In this document: positions 19,721-30,391 of the stretch, piece by piece
Position numbering within the stretch: the stretch's first letter is position 1
Layout: each line of letters begins with the position of its first letter
Assembly (NCBI GenBank): GCA_030323305.1
Contig: CP106741.1
Span: 5,558,501-5,622,500, forward strand
Length of the DNA stretch: 64,000 bases
Direction: 5' to 3'
DNA from: Paenibacillus sp. CC-CFT747
Lineage (GTDB): Bacteria > Bacillota > Bacilli > Paenibacillales > NBRC-103111
The notes under the pieces: model-generated
Database searches by the model: none
What the model was told of the DNA's origin: nothing
Seen by the model: the letters and a program-made list of their open reading frames with translations, nothing else
Made by a program: the position numbers and the translations under genes

Positions 19721-21156
19721 CTATTCCTTCTGGATCGACAAGTGGTCGTAAAGAAACTTGTACTGCTTCGCCGCCTGTCCCCAGCCGTAATCCAGCTTGC
19801 TGATGTTGGAAATCAGCCGGCTCCATACCTCCGGTTCCCGGTAATAGCGGATGGCTCTCTGAATGGTAAACAGCATCTCATGGGCATTGTAGTTGGCAAA
19901 CCCGAAACCGGTTCCTTCCCCGGTGTACTCGTTGTAAGGAATAACGGTATCCTTCAGACCTCCCGTTTCTCGTACGATCGGAACCGAGCGGTACCGGAGC
20001 GCAATCAGCTGCCCGAGCCCGCAAGGCTCGAATTGGGAAGGCATGAGGAACATATCGGATGCGGCATATATTTTACGCGCCAGTTCATCCTGAAAGGTTA
20101 TGTGGGTGGAAATCTTGTCGGGATGCCGCCAGGCCGCGTCTTGGAACAGCTGTTCGTATTTCCATTCCCCTGTCCCGAGTACGACGAGCTGGACGTCCTC
20201 CTCCAGAATTTCCTCCAGCACATGCTCGATAAGGTCCAGCCCTTTCTGCTGCACCAGACGGGAAACGATTCCGATCATAGGAGTCGCCGCGCTGACGGGA
20301 AGCCCCAGCTCTTCCTGAAGCTTAATTTTGTTCATCTGCTTCTTGCCGAGCGCGTTGCGGAACTTCACCGGGATGCAAGAATCGCTCATCGGATCGTACG
20401 CATCGTTATCAATTCCGTTGATGATGCCGTACAGATCGGAGCTCCGCATCCGGAGAACGCCGTCCAGGTTCTCTCCGAAGGTAGGGGACTGGATTTCCTC
20501 CGCGTACGTCTTGCTTACCGTTGTAATGATATCGGAATAGAGGAGCGCGGCCTTCATGCAGCTGCCGCCGCCGTAAAATTCCAACCCGTCCGTGGTAAAG
20601 TAATCGTCGCCGACCCCGAGAAGATCCTGCAGGAGCTCGCGGGAGAAATGGCCCTGGTATTTCAAATTATGGATCGTGAAGACGGTCCGGATCGGCTGGT
20701 AGTACGGAATGTGCCGGTAATGGGCATCCAGGATAAACGGAATCAAGCCCGTCTGCCAGTCGTGGCAATGTAGGATCTCCGCATCAAAGCCGAGATGAGG
20801 CAGGGCTTCACAAACCGCCCGGGAAAAGAAAACGAATCGTTCCGCATCGTCCCCGTATCCGTATAAGCCTTTTCTCCGGAAATAAAACTCGTTGTCGATG
20901 AAATAGTAGTGAATCCCATCGACCTCGAGCTCCTGCAGACCGCAGTACTGCTCCCGCCAGCCAACATAAACGGAGAAGGTCTTCACGAGCTTCATTTCGC
21001 TTCTGAATTTCTCCGGAATATCCTCGTACTTCGGCAGGATGACCCGAACCTCAACCCCCTGCTCCTGTAAAGCCCGGGAAGCGAGCCGATGACATCGGCA
21101 AGCCCTCCCGATTTGACAAAAGGAACCGCTTCGGAAGCGGCGAATAACAGCTTCAT
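19721..21156 (-). CDS. glgA: Glycogen synthase (ADP-glucose)
   Basis: GT5 glucosyltransferase that adds glucose from ADP-glucose to the growing alpha-1,4 chain. The ADP-glucose site VKSGGLADVIGSLP is at the N-terminus, and the C-terminal Rossmann half has GIVSRLVQQKGLDLI and the catalytic Glu region PSQFEPCGLGQ. Length of about 478 residues is normal. One base is missing near 21078, after GSLP, which cuts the first 28 residues off from the rest. It is the last gene of glgB-glgC-glgD-glgA and is followed by a strong terminator. Confidence 0.95.
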
Positions 21157-21178
21157 TTCTCTTTTCTCCCCTGCCCTC

Positions 21179-22288
21179 TTAGATGATTTTCCTCTTGACG
21201 GCGATGAACGGCGCTTTTGGATCTCCCTTTAAGACCGTATCGTTGCTGACGGTGACATCTTTGTCCAAGATGGCGTTTTCTATGCTGGCCCGCTCGGAAA
21301 TTTGGCAGTTCTGCATGATGATGCTGTTCTTCAAATGAACCCCGCTGCCGACCTTAACACCGCGGAACAAGATGCAGTTCTCCACGGAGCCGTCGATGAT
21401 GCAGCCGTTCGCGATAAGCGAGTTGCGGACGAAGGACTTGGGGGTATACTTGGTTGGCGGTTCGTCCTTGACTTTGGTGTAGATGGAGCCCGGCTTGAAG
21501 AACAGTTCGTTCCATACATCCGGGTCGAGCAGTTTCATACTGTGCTGGTAATAGCTTTGGATCGTATTGATGACACCGAGATAGCCCCGGTAGCGGTAGC
21601 CGTAAATGGTGAGGCGGTCGGTGTTCTTCATGATCGCATTACGGACGAAGTGATCGTAGCCTTCGGACAGAGAGGTTTCGACTAGATCGAGAAGCAGCTC
21701 CTTTTTCATGACGAAAATTTCCATGGAGATCTTATTGCTCTCCGTCCGCCCGAAGTGATCCTGGATGACGGTGACCCGCCCCTCCGAATTGACCTGAATG
21801 CGCCGGCATTTGGCCTGGTTCTGGTCGTCGTCATCCTTATAGACTAGCGTAATGTCCGCTTTGCTTTCTTTGTGGAAATCCACCACATCTTCGAGATTGA
21901 TATTGCAGACCATGTGGCTGCGGGAGATGACTACGTATTCCTGGGAGCTGCGGTAGAAGTAATCCCGGTGCTTATAGAAGTAAAAGAGATCTCCCCTCAG
22001 CATTTCCTGAAGCTCTTCCACAGCCGGCGGCAGAATAAAAATCCCGTTGCGCTTGCGCGCCAGATCCCATTCACGTCCGGATCCGATGTGATCCATAAGG
22101 GAGCGGTATTTGGTATGGGTAAAAACCGCTACATTCCGTATCCCCGAATTGACCATGCTGGAGAGAATGAAGTCGATCAGCCGGTATCTTCCCCCGAACG
22201 GAACGGAGGCAACGGCGCGGTTATAAGTGAGTTCTTCCATATCATCGAGTTCATTGACTAAATTGATGACACCCATTACATCTTTCAT
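21179..22288 (-). CDS. glgD: Glucose-1-phosphate adenylyltransferase regulatory subunit
   Basis: GlgD pairs with GlgC in Bacillales and modulates it. The nucleotidyltransferase fold and left-handed beta-helix C-terminus (GSVENCILFRGVKVGSGVHL) are clear. The N-terminal loop lacks the GGxGxRL pyrophosphorylase motif (it reads NLVNELDDMEELTYNR), so the subunit is probably not catalytic by itself. ATG 22288 has AAAGGAG nine bases upstream. Frame intact, about 369 residues. Confidence 0.93.
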   Translation of the reverse strand: MKDVMGVINLVNELDDMEELTYNRAVASVPFGGRYRLIDFILSSMVNSGIRNVAVFTHTKYRSLMDHIGSGREWDLARKRNGIFILPPAVEELQEMLRGDLFYFYKHRDYFYRSSQEYVVISRSHMVCNINLEDVVDFHKESKADITLVYKDDDDQNQAKCRRIQVNSEGRVTVIQDHFGRTESNKISMEIFVMKKELLLDLVETSLSEGYDHFVRNAIMKNTDRLTIYGYRYRGYLGVINTIQSYYQHSMKLLDPDVWNELFFKPGSIYTKVKDEPPTKYTPKSFVRNSLIANGCIIDGSVENCILFRGVKVGSGVHLKNSIIMQNCQISERASIENAILDKDVTVSNDTVLKGDPKAPFIAVKRKII

Positions 22289-22316
22289 GAACAACCGCTC
22301 CTTTGACAAATAATGG

Positions 22317-23455
22317 CTAATTCAGCGTTTCAAAGCTTCCGATCAGAAGGATGTCCTCCTGCTCGTCTTTGGTGCCGCCGATATTACGGCCGTCCTCGAT
22401 CACGACACCCTCCCCTATGATGGCACGCTGGATCGTAACATTCTCTCCAATGATCGCGTTCGGCATGATCACCGAGTCCTTGATGACGCTGTTCTTCCCG
22501 ATTCGGACCCCATAGGAGAGCACGCAGTGTTCAATTTCTCCGTGAACCACACAGCCTTCGTTGATCATGGAGCATTTGACCTTCGCTTCCGGGGCGATGA
22601 ATTGAGCGGGCTGGTTAGGATTAACCGAATAAATTCTCCAGGATTTGTCGTTCAAGCTGATTTCCGGATTGGTTTCTAGCAGGTCCATGCTGGCCTCCCA
22701 AAGGCTCTGAATGGTTCCCACGTCTTTCCAGTACCCTTTAAAGGGGTAAGCCACGACCCGAAGCTCCTCCTTCAGCATCGCGGGGATAATATCCTTGCCA
22801 AAATCGTTGTCCGACTCCGGATTGCGCTCATCCTGCTCGAGGTGGCGCTTCAGAGCTTTCCAGTTGAAAATGTAGACGCCCATGGAGGCCAGGTTGCTCT
22901 GCGGCTCCTTCGGCTTCTCGGCGAACTCGGTAATCCGGTAATCGTCGTCGGTATTCATAATGCCGAACCGGCTGGCTTCCTCCCAAGGGACGGGCATCAC
23001 CGCTATTGTGGCGTCGGCACGGTTTTTTTGTGGTAGGAGAGCATCTTGTCATAATCCATGGTGTAAATATGATCGCCGGAAAGGACAAGCACGTATTCCG
23101 GATCGTACTGCTCCACGAAGCTGATGTTCTGGTAGATGGCGTTGGCGGTCCCGGTGTACCACGAGCCTCCGTCCTGCTTCACATAAGGAGGCAGCACGGA
23201 AACCCCTCCCTCCTGCCGGTCCAAATCCCAAGGACTTCCAATGCCCAGGTAGGCATTCAGGACAAGGGGCTGGTATTGGGTCAGCACCCCGACCGTATCA
23301 ATGCCTGAGTTCGAGCAGTTGCTTAAAGGGAAATCGATGATGCGGTATTTGCCGCCGAAATGAACGGCCGGTTTGGCCAGATTGCTTGTTAAGGCCCCCA
23401 AACGTTTCCCTTCGCCACCCGCTAACAGCATGGCTACCATTTCTTTCTTGTGCAT
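22317..23455 (-). CDS. glgC: Glucose-1-phosphate adenylyltransferase catalytic subunit
   Basis: Makes ADP-glucose from glucose-1-phosphate and ATP, the committed step of bacterial glycogen synthesis. It has the intact signature LLAGGEGKRLGALT, the catalytic-metal Asp in LSGDHIYTMDY, the substrate segments EFAEKPKEP and KDVGTI, and a beta-helix C-terminus. One base is missing near 23019, after SYHKKT, which splits the gene into two open frames. The ATG shares one base with the glgB stop (TGATG), so translation is coupled. Confidence 0.94.
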
Positions 23456-25448
23456 CAGACCGTTCCCCTTTCCTTTTGCGGCTTGGCCGGCTTTGATTTG
23501 GTTCTCATTTTGGCGGAAGAAAGCCGGATGGAAGGCTCTTTGCTCTCCCGGACCGCCGCAATTCTCTTCAGAATAACGACGGCAAGCGGAGGAATGCTCA
23601 TCTCGATGCTGAATTTCTGGGAATGAAAGGGAAGGGCCTTGGCATGGAGCACACCGGCGCTGCTTCTCTGTCCCGATCCCCCGAAACGGGCATCGTCGCT
23701 GTTAAACACTTCTTCATATTCCCCGCGCGCCGGCACTCCCATGCGGAATTCATGATAGACTTCCGGAGTGAAGTTGGCCACCACGATGAGGTCATCCTTC
23801 CGCTTCTTCCCCCGCCGGATAAACGAGACGATGCTTTGGCCCGCATTATCGGCGTCGATCCACTCGAATCCATCCGGGTCATGGTCCCGCTCCCACAGGG
23901 CTTCCTGCTCCTTGTAGAAAGTGTTCATCCCCTTGGAGAAGCCTTGGAATTTCCGGTGCATCTCGTAATCGAGCAGCAGCCAGTCCAACTCCTCCCTGTC
24001 TTTCCATTCGGCGAACTGCGCGAATTCTCCTCCCATGAACATCAGCTTTTTGCCGGGGTGGGTCATCCAGTAGGCATAAAGCAGCCGGTAGTTGGCAAAT
24101 TTCTTCCAATAATCGCCGGGCATCTTATCAAGCAGCGACTTCTTACCGTGAACCACCTCATCGTGCGACAGCGGCAGAACGAAGTTCTCGGTGAATGCAT
24201 ACATGAGGGAGAACGTGATCAGGTTGTGATGCCGGGACCGCTGCTCCGGAGGCAGCTTCATGTAGCGGAGCATATCGTTCATCCAGCCCATGTTCCATTT
24301 GAAGTTAAACCCAAGTCCTCCCTCATACGTGGGGGCACTCACAAGCGGAGTATCCGAGGAATCCTCCGCGATCATGAGGGCGTTCGGATGATAGCGAAAC
24401 ACCGTTTCGTTCAGCTTCTTCAGGAAAGCGATCGCGTTTAGGTCCTCCGTGCTGCCGTCCTCATTGAACGTCCACATGGACTCCGGCTTGTCGAAATTTC
24501 GTTGCATCATGGACGCGACCGCATCCACCCGCAGCCCGTCAATGTGGTAGACCTCCATCCAGAACAAGGCGTTCGAAATGAGGAAGCTCTGTACCTCCGG
24601 CTTGCCGAAATCGAAGGTCAAGGTTCCCCAAAGCGGCTTCTCCGCCCGGTTGGGATCGGCATATTCATAGAGCGGGGAGCCGTCAAAGAGCCGCAGCCCG
24701 TGAGCATCCTTGCAGAAGTGTCCGGGAACCCAATCGAGCAGCACGCCGATCCCCTTCTCATGGCAGCGGTTGACCAAGTATTGGAACTGCCGCGGAGTCC
24801 CGTAGCGGCTCGTCAAGGAATAGTACCCCGTGATCTGATAGCCCCAGGACCCGTCATAGGGATGCTCGGAAAGCGGAAGGATCTCGATGTGAGTAAAGCC
24901 GGCTTCAACGACATAATCCACTAGACTCTCGGCCAATTCTTCGTACGTATAGAAATCCTCGATTCCCTTGATCCTCCAGGAGCCCAGGTGAACCTCATAA
25001 ATATTCATCGGCTTGGAGTAAGGCTTCTGAAGCCGTTTCTTCCTCTGCCATTCCTTGTCCGTCCATTCAAATCCGTTGAGCTCCGTTACGATGGAGGCGG
25101 TATTAGGCCTTACTTCGGAGAAAAAGGCATAGGGATCGGATTTCAGGATCCGCTCACCCTGTCCGGTATGTATTTCGTACTTGTAGGGGTTCCTTCTCCG
25201 AGTTCCGGGATAAACACCGTCCAAAGGCCGGATTCTCCCGCCCTTTCCATCGGATGGGACATTCCGTTCCACCCGTTAAAATCACCCGCAACGCCCACAT
25301 GTCTTGCGTTAGGCGCCCATACGGTAAAGCGCACTCCCGTCATCCTGTTCCGCTCAGCAAGATGGGCCCCCATCAGCTGGTAGCTTTGAAACAAATTGCC
25401 TTGATGATAAAGATAAAGATCCGGTTCGTAAAGCATTTCCCGTTTCAA
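23455..25448 (-). CDS. glgB: 1,4-alpha-glucan branching enzyme
   Basis: GH13 enzyme that moves chain ends to form alpha-1,6 branches. A CBM48 domain at the N-terminus (GVRFTVWAPNARHVGVAGDF) precedes the (beta/alpha)8 domain with nucleophile Asp in GLRVDAVASM, acid/base Glu in LMIAEDSSD and the conserved LSHDEVVHG. The C-terminal tail is Lys-rich. One base is missing near 25187 (after LGEGT). The start is uncertain: TTG 25448 has AAGGAG ten bases upstream, while ATG 25436 has no good site. First gene of the glg operon. Confidence 0.92.
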
Positions 25449-25583
25449 AAGACGCACCGCTCCTTGTTTAGCTAATGGACTGTCCTGTAAAGCTTTGGTA
25501 TTATCATACCCGTCTTTTTTGGGCAGTTCAAATTGTATTACCCCAAAGAAGCCATACTCCAAACACCCGGCCCTCAAAAAAGA

Positions 25584-25607
25584 AAAAAACCGCCGGCGAG
25601 CGGCGGG
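25584..25607 (-). terminator. Terminator of the GH26-like hydrolase gene
   Basis: On the minus strand a CCGCCG/CGGCGG stem is followed by seven T. It lies 44 bases after the hydrolase stop and separates it from glgB. Confidence 0.8.
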
Positions 25608-25650
25608 TTTCGGCTGGAGAAAGGAATTTTGGCATCCCACGACTAGAGGG

Positions 25651-27644
25651 CTAACGGGTGCTGATTCTTACGGTTCTGGTCCGGTTGTCCCACTCTACCT
25701 TGCCCCCGAAGGCTTCCCCGATGAAACGGACGGGAGCCATCGTGAAATTGTTGATGAGCTGCGCCGGCACTTCGAGAGGCACGACCTCCCCGTTGCGCCT
25801 GGCGTTGAGCTGTCCGATCGGCAGCGAGATCGTGGTCGTCCCTTTGCGGCCCGAGGCGGTCAGGCTCGCCTGGTCCCATTGTACCGTCGCCCCCATCGCC
25901 TCAAACACTGCTCTCATGGGTGCAAGGGTGCTTCCGTTACGGATCACGGGAGGCTGCTCAAACCTGCAGTCCTTGCCGTCGAGCTGTATGCTGACCCGCG
26001 AGGACAGCGTAATGGACTTAACCGCGGCCTGCTTCCCGGCTTGATTAAACACCTGCACCTGGAGGACGGAGCCTTCCGGTACCTCACCAGCCGACAAGCT
26101 GATGCCGTAAGGAGGACTGGTCTGGGAGGCAACGAGTCGGCCGTTTAACGTGTAGTCGATGCGGCCGATGTAAATATCCGGGATTTTGGCAAAAGGAACG
26201 ATTCTCGCTTCCTTGCTGAACGAAGCGCTGGTCTCCGCTTTGACATACCCGACCGGGGCAGCCGGCTCCGCTCCCTGCTCCACTTTGGTGAGAAACGACG
26301 GATCGGCGATCAGCTTCTTGTAAAGGTCCATCACCGCCGGATTGTCCCGGAGCAGATAATCGTTCTGGGAATCGCGGGATTTCAGATCCGAATTGAAGTA
26401 GGTGATCGCCTTCAGCCGCGGGTACCTCTTCGGCATGATGGAATACAGGCGGTCCAGGTTCATCTTCGTCCATTCCGTGAAGGACTCTTCATTTTTGTGC
26501 GTCTTATGCGCTACTGCCGTCTCGCTTAACATGATAGGCTTCCGGTCCGCATATAGACGGTAAAGCTCATCCAGACGCTCTATCGGGCTCGTCCCGAGAA
26601 TGGGATCGGATTTCTCCCCGTTGCCGTAAGGCTCCGTATACAAGCTGACGCCTACCCAATCCACGTATTCGTCACCGGGATAGTAAGCCGCCATCGAATA
26701 TTTCGGCACATCCCCGGGCTCCAAACCATGGCGACATTCGGCGCCTCTTCCTTCATTACCTTGGCCACCAGACGAAACTTCTCGATGTATTTCGCCGGGT
26801 CGCCGCTCCAGTTCGTCCAATTCCCGTTCATTTCACTGGCAAAACGAAGAAAGATGGGCAGCCCCGTCGATTTGGCATCCCTTGCCCATTGGCGCAGGTA
26901 CGGCCCGTCCTGCACTACATCAAGTCCTCCCGTTGGTTCGAAGCCGAACTGGAGGGCGGCTCCTGCAGCTTTGGCATTCCGGGCATATTGCATAGGGAAC
27001 GGCGCCTTCACGTCAAAGGGCGTGTACGCCAGATACAGGGCATGCTTCTTGCCGTAAATCGATTCGGAACGGGTGAAGTTGTTTCCCATCTGGGGATCGG
27101 TTTCGGAATACATGCCGATGTAGACGCCCGAGACGGGCTCGAACTTGGCTAGTCCTCCCTTGAAAGATCGGGTCATCGAGCTTATTTCGGCTTCTTCGGC
27201 CGTCGACACATAGAGATCAAGAGTGGTGCGGATCTGCTCAGCCCGCATGGTGTCCGCCGCTCCCCAATCCTTGCCGTCTTTCAGCCAGTATTCATTCTCC
27301 AGCTCATAATAACGGATGGCCTCGTCATACTGCTTAACGGAGTCATAATACTTCGCGAGAGACTTCGCATAGAGGGCAGCGTTCGTCCACTCCCCGAGTC
27401 CGGCGAAATGAGGAATCAGTTCCTTCCAGTAAGGGACGGCTCCAGCCGGATTCCCGGCCTGTTCCTGTGCCTTGGCGTTAACCTCCATGGTCCACCATTT
27501 GTCGGCATGAGCCACCTGAGGGGCCGTGACGGAGGTAACGAGCAGGACGGCTGCAGCTGCGGCTGAAAACAGCATTTTGGCGGAGGCGGAACGGTTCTTT
27601 CGGGAAGGGGCGGCGGATGGGGGGCGATTAACGGTTGGACTCAT
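25651..27644 (-). CDS. Secreted GH26-like glycosyl hydrolase with TPR-like N-terminus and copper-amine-oxidase-N stalk
   Basis: Extracellular enzyme of about 664 residues. A signal peptide (KMLFSAAAAAVLLVTSVTAP) is followed by a helical TPR-like segment (60-150) and a TIM-barrel with GH26-type catalytic sites: acid/base Glu about 271 in RFASEMNGNW and nucleophile Glu in IMLSETAV. The C-terminus has a beta domain and then a copper amine oxidase N-type stalk (PPVIRNGSTLAPMRAVFEAM), likely for wall or polysaccharide contact. GH26 members are mostly beta-mannanases. One base is missing in the C run at 26712-26715. The ribosome site before ATG 27644 is weak. Confidence 0.82.
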
Positions 27645-27863
27645 GGGATTAGGTGTTCTTCCTCTCTTGGTGTGGATCTTGATCCTTATTTCCTTTTCCT
27701 AATTATACCTCTTTCCGCCTTGGTTCTCATCCTATTTCTTCCTTTCGGTGCCGCATTTCCCACAAGAATAGCGGCCTCTGTCTCCTTAAGAGAGGCCCCG
27801 GTGGATATTCCCTTCCCCGGTGTTGTAGAATAGGAGGGACAACCGACGAAGGAAGGTTCTGAC
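27645..27863. other. Divergent intergenic region with a small hairpin
   Basis: This 219-base gap separates the divergent hydrolase and methyltransferase genes. It holds a seven-base hairpin (GGCCTCT at 27773, AGAGGCC at 27791) without a T tract, and a GAAGGAAGG ribosome site for the plus-strand gene. I see no riboswitch or RNA gene in it. Confidence 0.4.
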
Positions 27864-28727
27864 ATGCTAGTTGCCGATAAGTGGAAAGATTACGAATTGA
27901 TTGATACCGGAAACGGAGAAAAGCTGGAACGCTGGGGAGGCTTCGTCCTCCGTCGGCCGGATCCTCAAATCATATGGCCGATTGAGAAGGAGAACGAAGT
28001 TTGGACCCAAGTCAGTGCCCGTTATCACCGCAGCTCGAGCGGAGGCGGGCAATGGGAAGAGAAGGTAAAGCTTCCGGAGCGGTGGACGATCGGGTACGAA
28101 GGCCTGAAATTCTACATTCGCCCGACGAGCTTCAAGCACACCGGCCTGTTCCCCGAGCAAGCGGCCAACTGGAGCTGGATGATGGACAAGATCCGTTCGG
28201 CGGGCCGTCCGATTCGGGTGCTCAACCTGTTTGCCTATACGGGAGGAGCGACCGCCGCCTGCGCTTATGCCGGAGCGGAAGTATGCCACGTGGATGCCGC
28301 CAAGGGCATGGTGCAGTGGGCCAAAGAAAATGCCGCCCTCTCCGGGCTCGCCGACCGGCCCGTCCGCTACATTACCGACGATGTATTCAAATTCGTTCAA
28401 CGCGAGCATCGCCGCGGAAGCCGGTACGACGCTATTATCATGGATCCTCCGTCCTATGGCAGAGGCCCGGGCGGTGAAATGTGGAAGCTCGAAGCGGACC
28501 TGTACCGGTTCGTGGAATCCTGCACGGCCGTTCTGACCGACAACCCTCTCTTCTTCCTGATTAACTCTTATACGACGGGACTATCGGCATCGGTACTGAC
28601 CAACATCCTGACGCTTACCCTGAAAAGAAACCACGGGGGAACCATCACGAGCGATGAAATCGGGCTTCCGATCACGGCCTCCGGTCTTAATCTGCCGTGC
28701 GGCATTCTCGGCCGTTGGGAGGCGTAA
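27864..28727 (+). CDS. Class I SAM-dependent methyltransferase (RlmI-like)
   Basis: Methyltransferase of 287 residues related to the 23S rRNA m5C methyltransferase group (RlmI/YwbD). The SAM-binding motif I is LNLFAYTGGATAACAYAGA, Asp of motif II is in EVCHVDAAKGMV, and motif IV is MDPPSYGRGPGGEMW. It lacks the N-terminal PUA domain of RlmI, so the exact target is uncertain. GAAGGAAGG precedes the ATG. The pseudouridine synthase gene begins six bases after its stop, suggesting a two-gene RNA-modification operon. Confidence 0.85.
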   Translation: MLVADKWKDYELIDTGNGEKLERWGGFVLRRPDPQIIWPIEKENEVWTQVSARYHRSSSGGGQWEEKVKLPERWTIGYEGLKFYIRPTSFKHTGLFPEQAANWSWMMDKIRSAGRPIRVLNLFAYTGGATAACAYAGAEVCHVDAAKGMVQWAKENAALSGLADRPVRYITDDVFKFVQREHRRGSRYDAIIMDPPSYGRGPGGEMWKLEADLYRFVESCTAVLTDNPLFFLINSYTTGLSASVLTNILTLTLKRNHGGTITSDEIGLPITASGLNLPCGILGRWEA

Positions 28728-28733
28728 GAAGCC

Positions 28734-29452
28734 ATGGGGAACACGCCCGCTTCTTCCGCCGGTATCCCTGTCCTCTATGAGGACAATCACCTGCTCGTGG
28801 TGGTGAAGCCCTGCAATGTCCCCGTGCAGGCGGACGATTCCGGTGATCCGGATCTGCTGACTATGCTCAAGGAAGACATCAAGGTTCGATACAACAAACC
28901 CGGCAACGTCTATCTTGGCCTCGTCCATCGGCTGGACCGGCCGGTCGGTGGAGTCATGGTGTTTGCCCGAACGTCCAAGGCGGCCTCCCGTCTGTCGGAT
29001 GCCGTCCGCACCCGCAGCATAGGGAAATCGTACGCCGCCGTGGTGCATGGGTCCCCTTCCCTCGGGAAGGAAGGCTGCATCATTACCTGCTGAAGGACTC
29101 CAAGACGAATACGGTTTCTGCCGTATCCTCCCGAACTCCGGGCGCCAAGGAGGCACTTCTGGATTACCGAACGTCGGGCAGCCGCGAAGGATACAGCCTG
29201 GTGGCCGTCCGGCTCCAGACGGGACGTTCCCATCAGATCCGCGTCCAGTTTGCGGCCACCGGCTGTCCGCTGTACGGCGACCAGAGGTACGGGGCGGACC
29301 GGACCTCTCCCGGCCAGCAGATCGCCCTGTGGTCAACCGGACTGGCCTTCGAGCATCCGACCACAAAGGAACCATTGTCCTTTCATTCCCCGCCTCCCCG
29401 TCTCTATCCGTGGACCCTTTGGGAGGAATCGGACTACCTTTCCTTCGAATAG
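28734..29452 (+). CDS. RluA-family pseudouridine synthase
   Basis: Converts uridine to pseudouridine in RNA. The catalytic motif GLVHRLDRPVGGVMVFART is intact with the essential Asp, and the C-terminal motifs RLQTGRSHQIRVQFAA and CPLYGDQRYG are typical. No S4 domain is present at the N-terminus. Total length is about 240 residues, short for RluA. One base is missing near 29070, after SLGKEG; adding it continues as LHHYLLKDSKTNTV. It ends directly at a bidirectional terminator. Confidence 0.88.
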
Positions 29453-29499
29453 AACAAAAAAAGTGCAGGGACGCTATCGTCTCCGCACTTTTTTTGTTG
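29453..29499 (+). terminator. Bidirectional terminator after the pseudouridine synthase
   Basis: Long stem with an A7 run at its 5' side and a T7 run at its 3' side (ACAAAAAAAGTGC and GCACTTTTTTTGT) around an imperfect GGGACG/CGTCTC core. It starts right after the stop codon. Confidence 0.85.
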
Positions 29500-29617
29500 G
29501 ATTAGCCACCCTGGACGCAAACTACCCAAAGGCGATGCTTTCGTCCGTCCTTGGGAATCCTACCGGGGGATCGCCGATTGGTCAGCTGGCTGGTCGTCCT
29601 GTTATGCCCGCTGGGGC

Positions 29618-30028
29618 TTAAGCGCTGCTCGCTACCTTGCCAAGCAAATACACAAGCAGCTGTTGGTTATGAGAAGAAATTTTGCTCAAGTGGGACTCCA
29701 CGAACTGACGGCGGATATCCAAGCCGCGCTGGCATTCCGTCTGGCCTTTCTCCGTCGCCATGACCCAAACGATTCTCCGGTCCTTCTCGTCTCTTTCCCT
29801 GACAATCAATCCGCTTTTCTCCATCCGGTCGAGAAGCGTAGTGATCGCGGCGGGGGTCGTCTCCAGATACTCGATGAAATCGGACGGCTTCATGCGTTCC
29901 TGAAGGTGCAGGTGCTCCAGTACGTTCAGCTGGCTTTCGGTCAGCGATGGGGTCAGCTGGGAATCCATGAAGCTCTTCATGTCTTTGGAAAGCTTGTGCC
30001 ACAGCTTGATAAAATCCGTTGAATACAT
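29618..30028 (-). CDS. MarR-family transcriptional regulator
   Basis: Dimeric winged-helix regulator of 136 residues. The helix-turn-helix is LTESQLNVLEHLHLQERMKP with recognition helix TTPAAITTLLDRMEKSGL and the wing RERDEKDRRIVWVMAT, as in typical MarR. GGAGGAA precedes the ATG. No co-directional target gene follows; candidate targets are its own promoter and the small gene on the other strand. The effector is unknown. Confidence 0.9.
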   Translation of the reverse strand: MYSTDFIKLWHKLSKDMKSFMDSQLTPSLTESQLNVLEHLHLQERMKPSDFIEYLETTPAAITTLLDRMEKSGLIVRERDEKDRRIVWVMATEKGQTECQRGLDIRRQFVESHLSKISSHNQQLLVYLLGKVASSA

Positions 30029-30111
30029 ACCGTTATTCCTCCGATACCTTGTACTATTGGTTTTTCATAGCTCCATCATACCATCGGAGGAGCGCGAAAA
30101 AAGGTTAAGTC

Positions 30112-30127
30112 AATTAATATTTTAATT
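30112..30127. promoter_or_regulatory. Candidate MarR operator
   Basis: Perfect inverted repeat AATTAA-tatt-TTAATT in the divergent region between the MarR gene and the 60-residue gene. The symmetry and position suit a MarR site, but the region is AT-rich, so chance is possible. Confidence 0.35.
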
Positions 30128-30208
30128 CATTAATCGATAGAATCATGTAGCTTTTGACGGCATTCCACATATACTGTCAGTAGGCGCAATGACAAGGAGG
30201 AACATTTT

Positions 30209-30391
30209 ATGCACCCGCTTACCCCTATGGACAAGGAAGAACTCTTAACCCGTGCCCGGGCCGAAGGATTAATCCAAAACGACCCGGACTGGATCCGTTC
30301 CCTGGAGGAACCGATGCCGGCCTGGGCCGTTCTGAATCTGGTTATGACTCTGCTCGAGAAACTGAATCCCCCGAACGGAAGCTACGATTGA
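30209..30391 (+). CDS. Hypothetical 60-residue protein
   Basis: Not recognised. A strong AAGGAGG site precedes ATG 30209. The protein reads as a compact helical domain: KEELLTRARAEGLIQNDPDW, then PAWAVLNLVMTLLEKL. Its last ten bases overlap the end of parC on the other strand, so the two genes are tail-to-tail with no terminator between them. The strong ribosome site and normal codon use favour a real gene. Confidence 0.65.
   Translation: MHPLTPMDKEELLTRARAEGLIQNDPDWIRSLEEPMPAWAVLNLVMTLLEKLNPPNGSYD

Noticed and set aside
19742..20773. Plus-strand open frame (343 codons) opposite glgA
   Set aside because: Antisense shadow; glgA motifs on the other strand are unambiguous.
27773..27797. Hairpin before the methyltransferase as a terminator or riboswitch
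   Set aside because: No T tract on either strand and no known riboswitch core; left as an unexplained hairpin.
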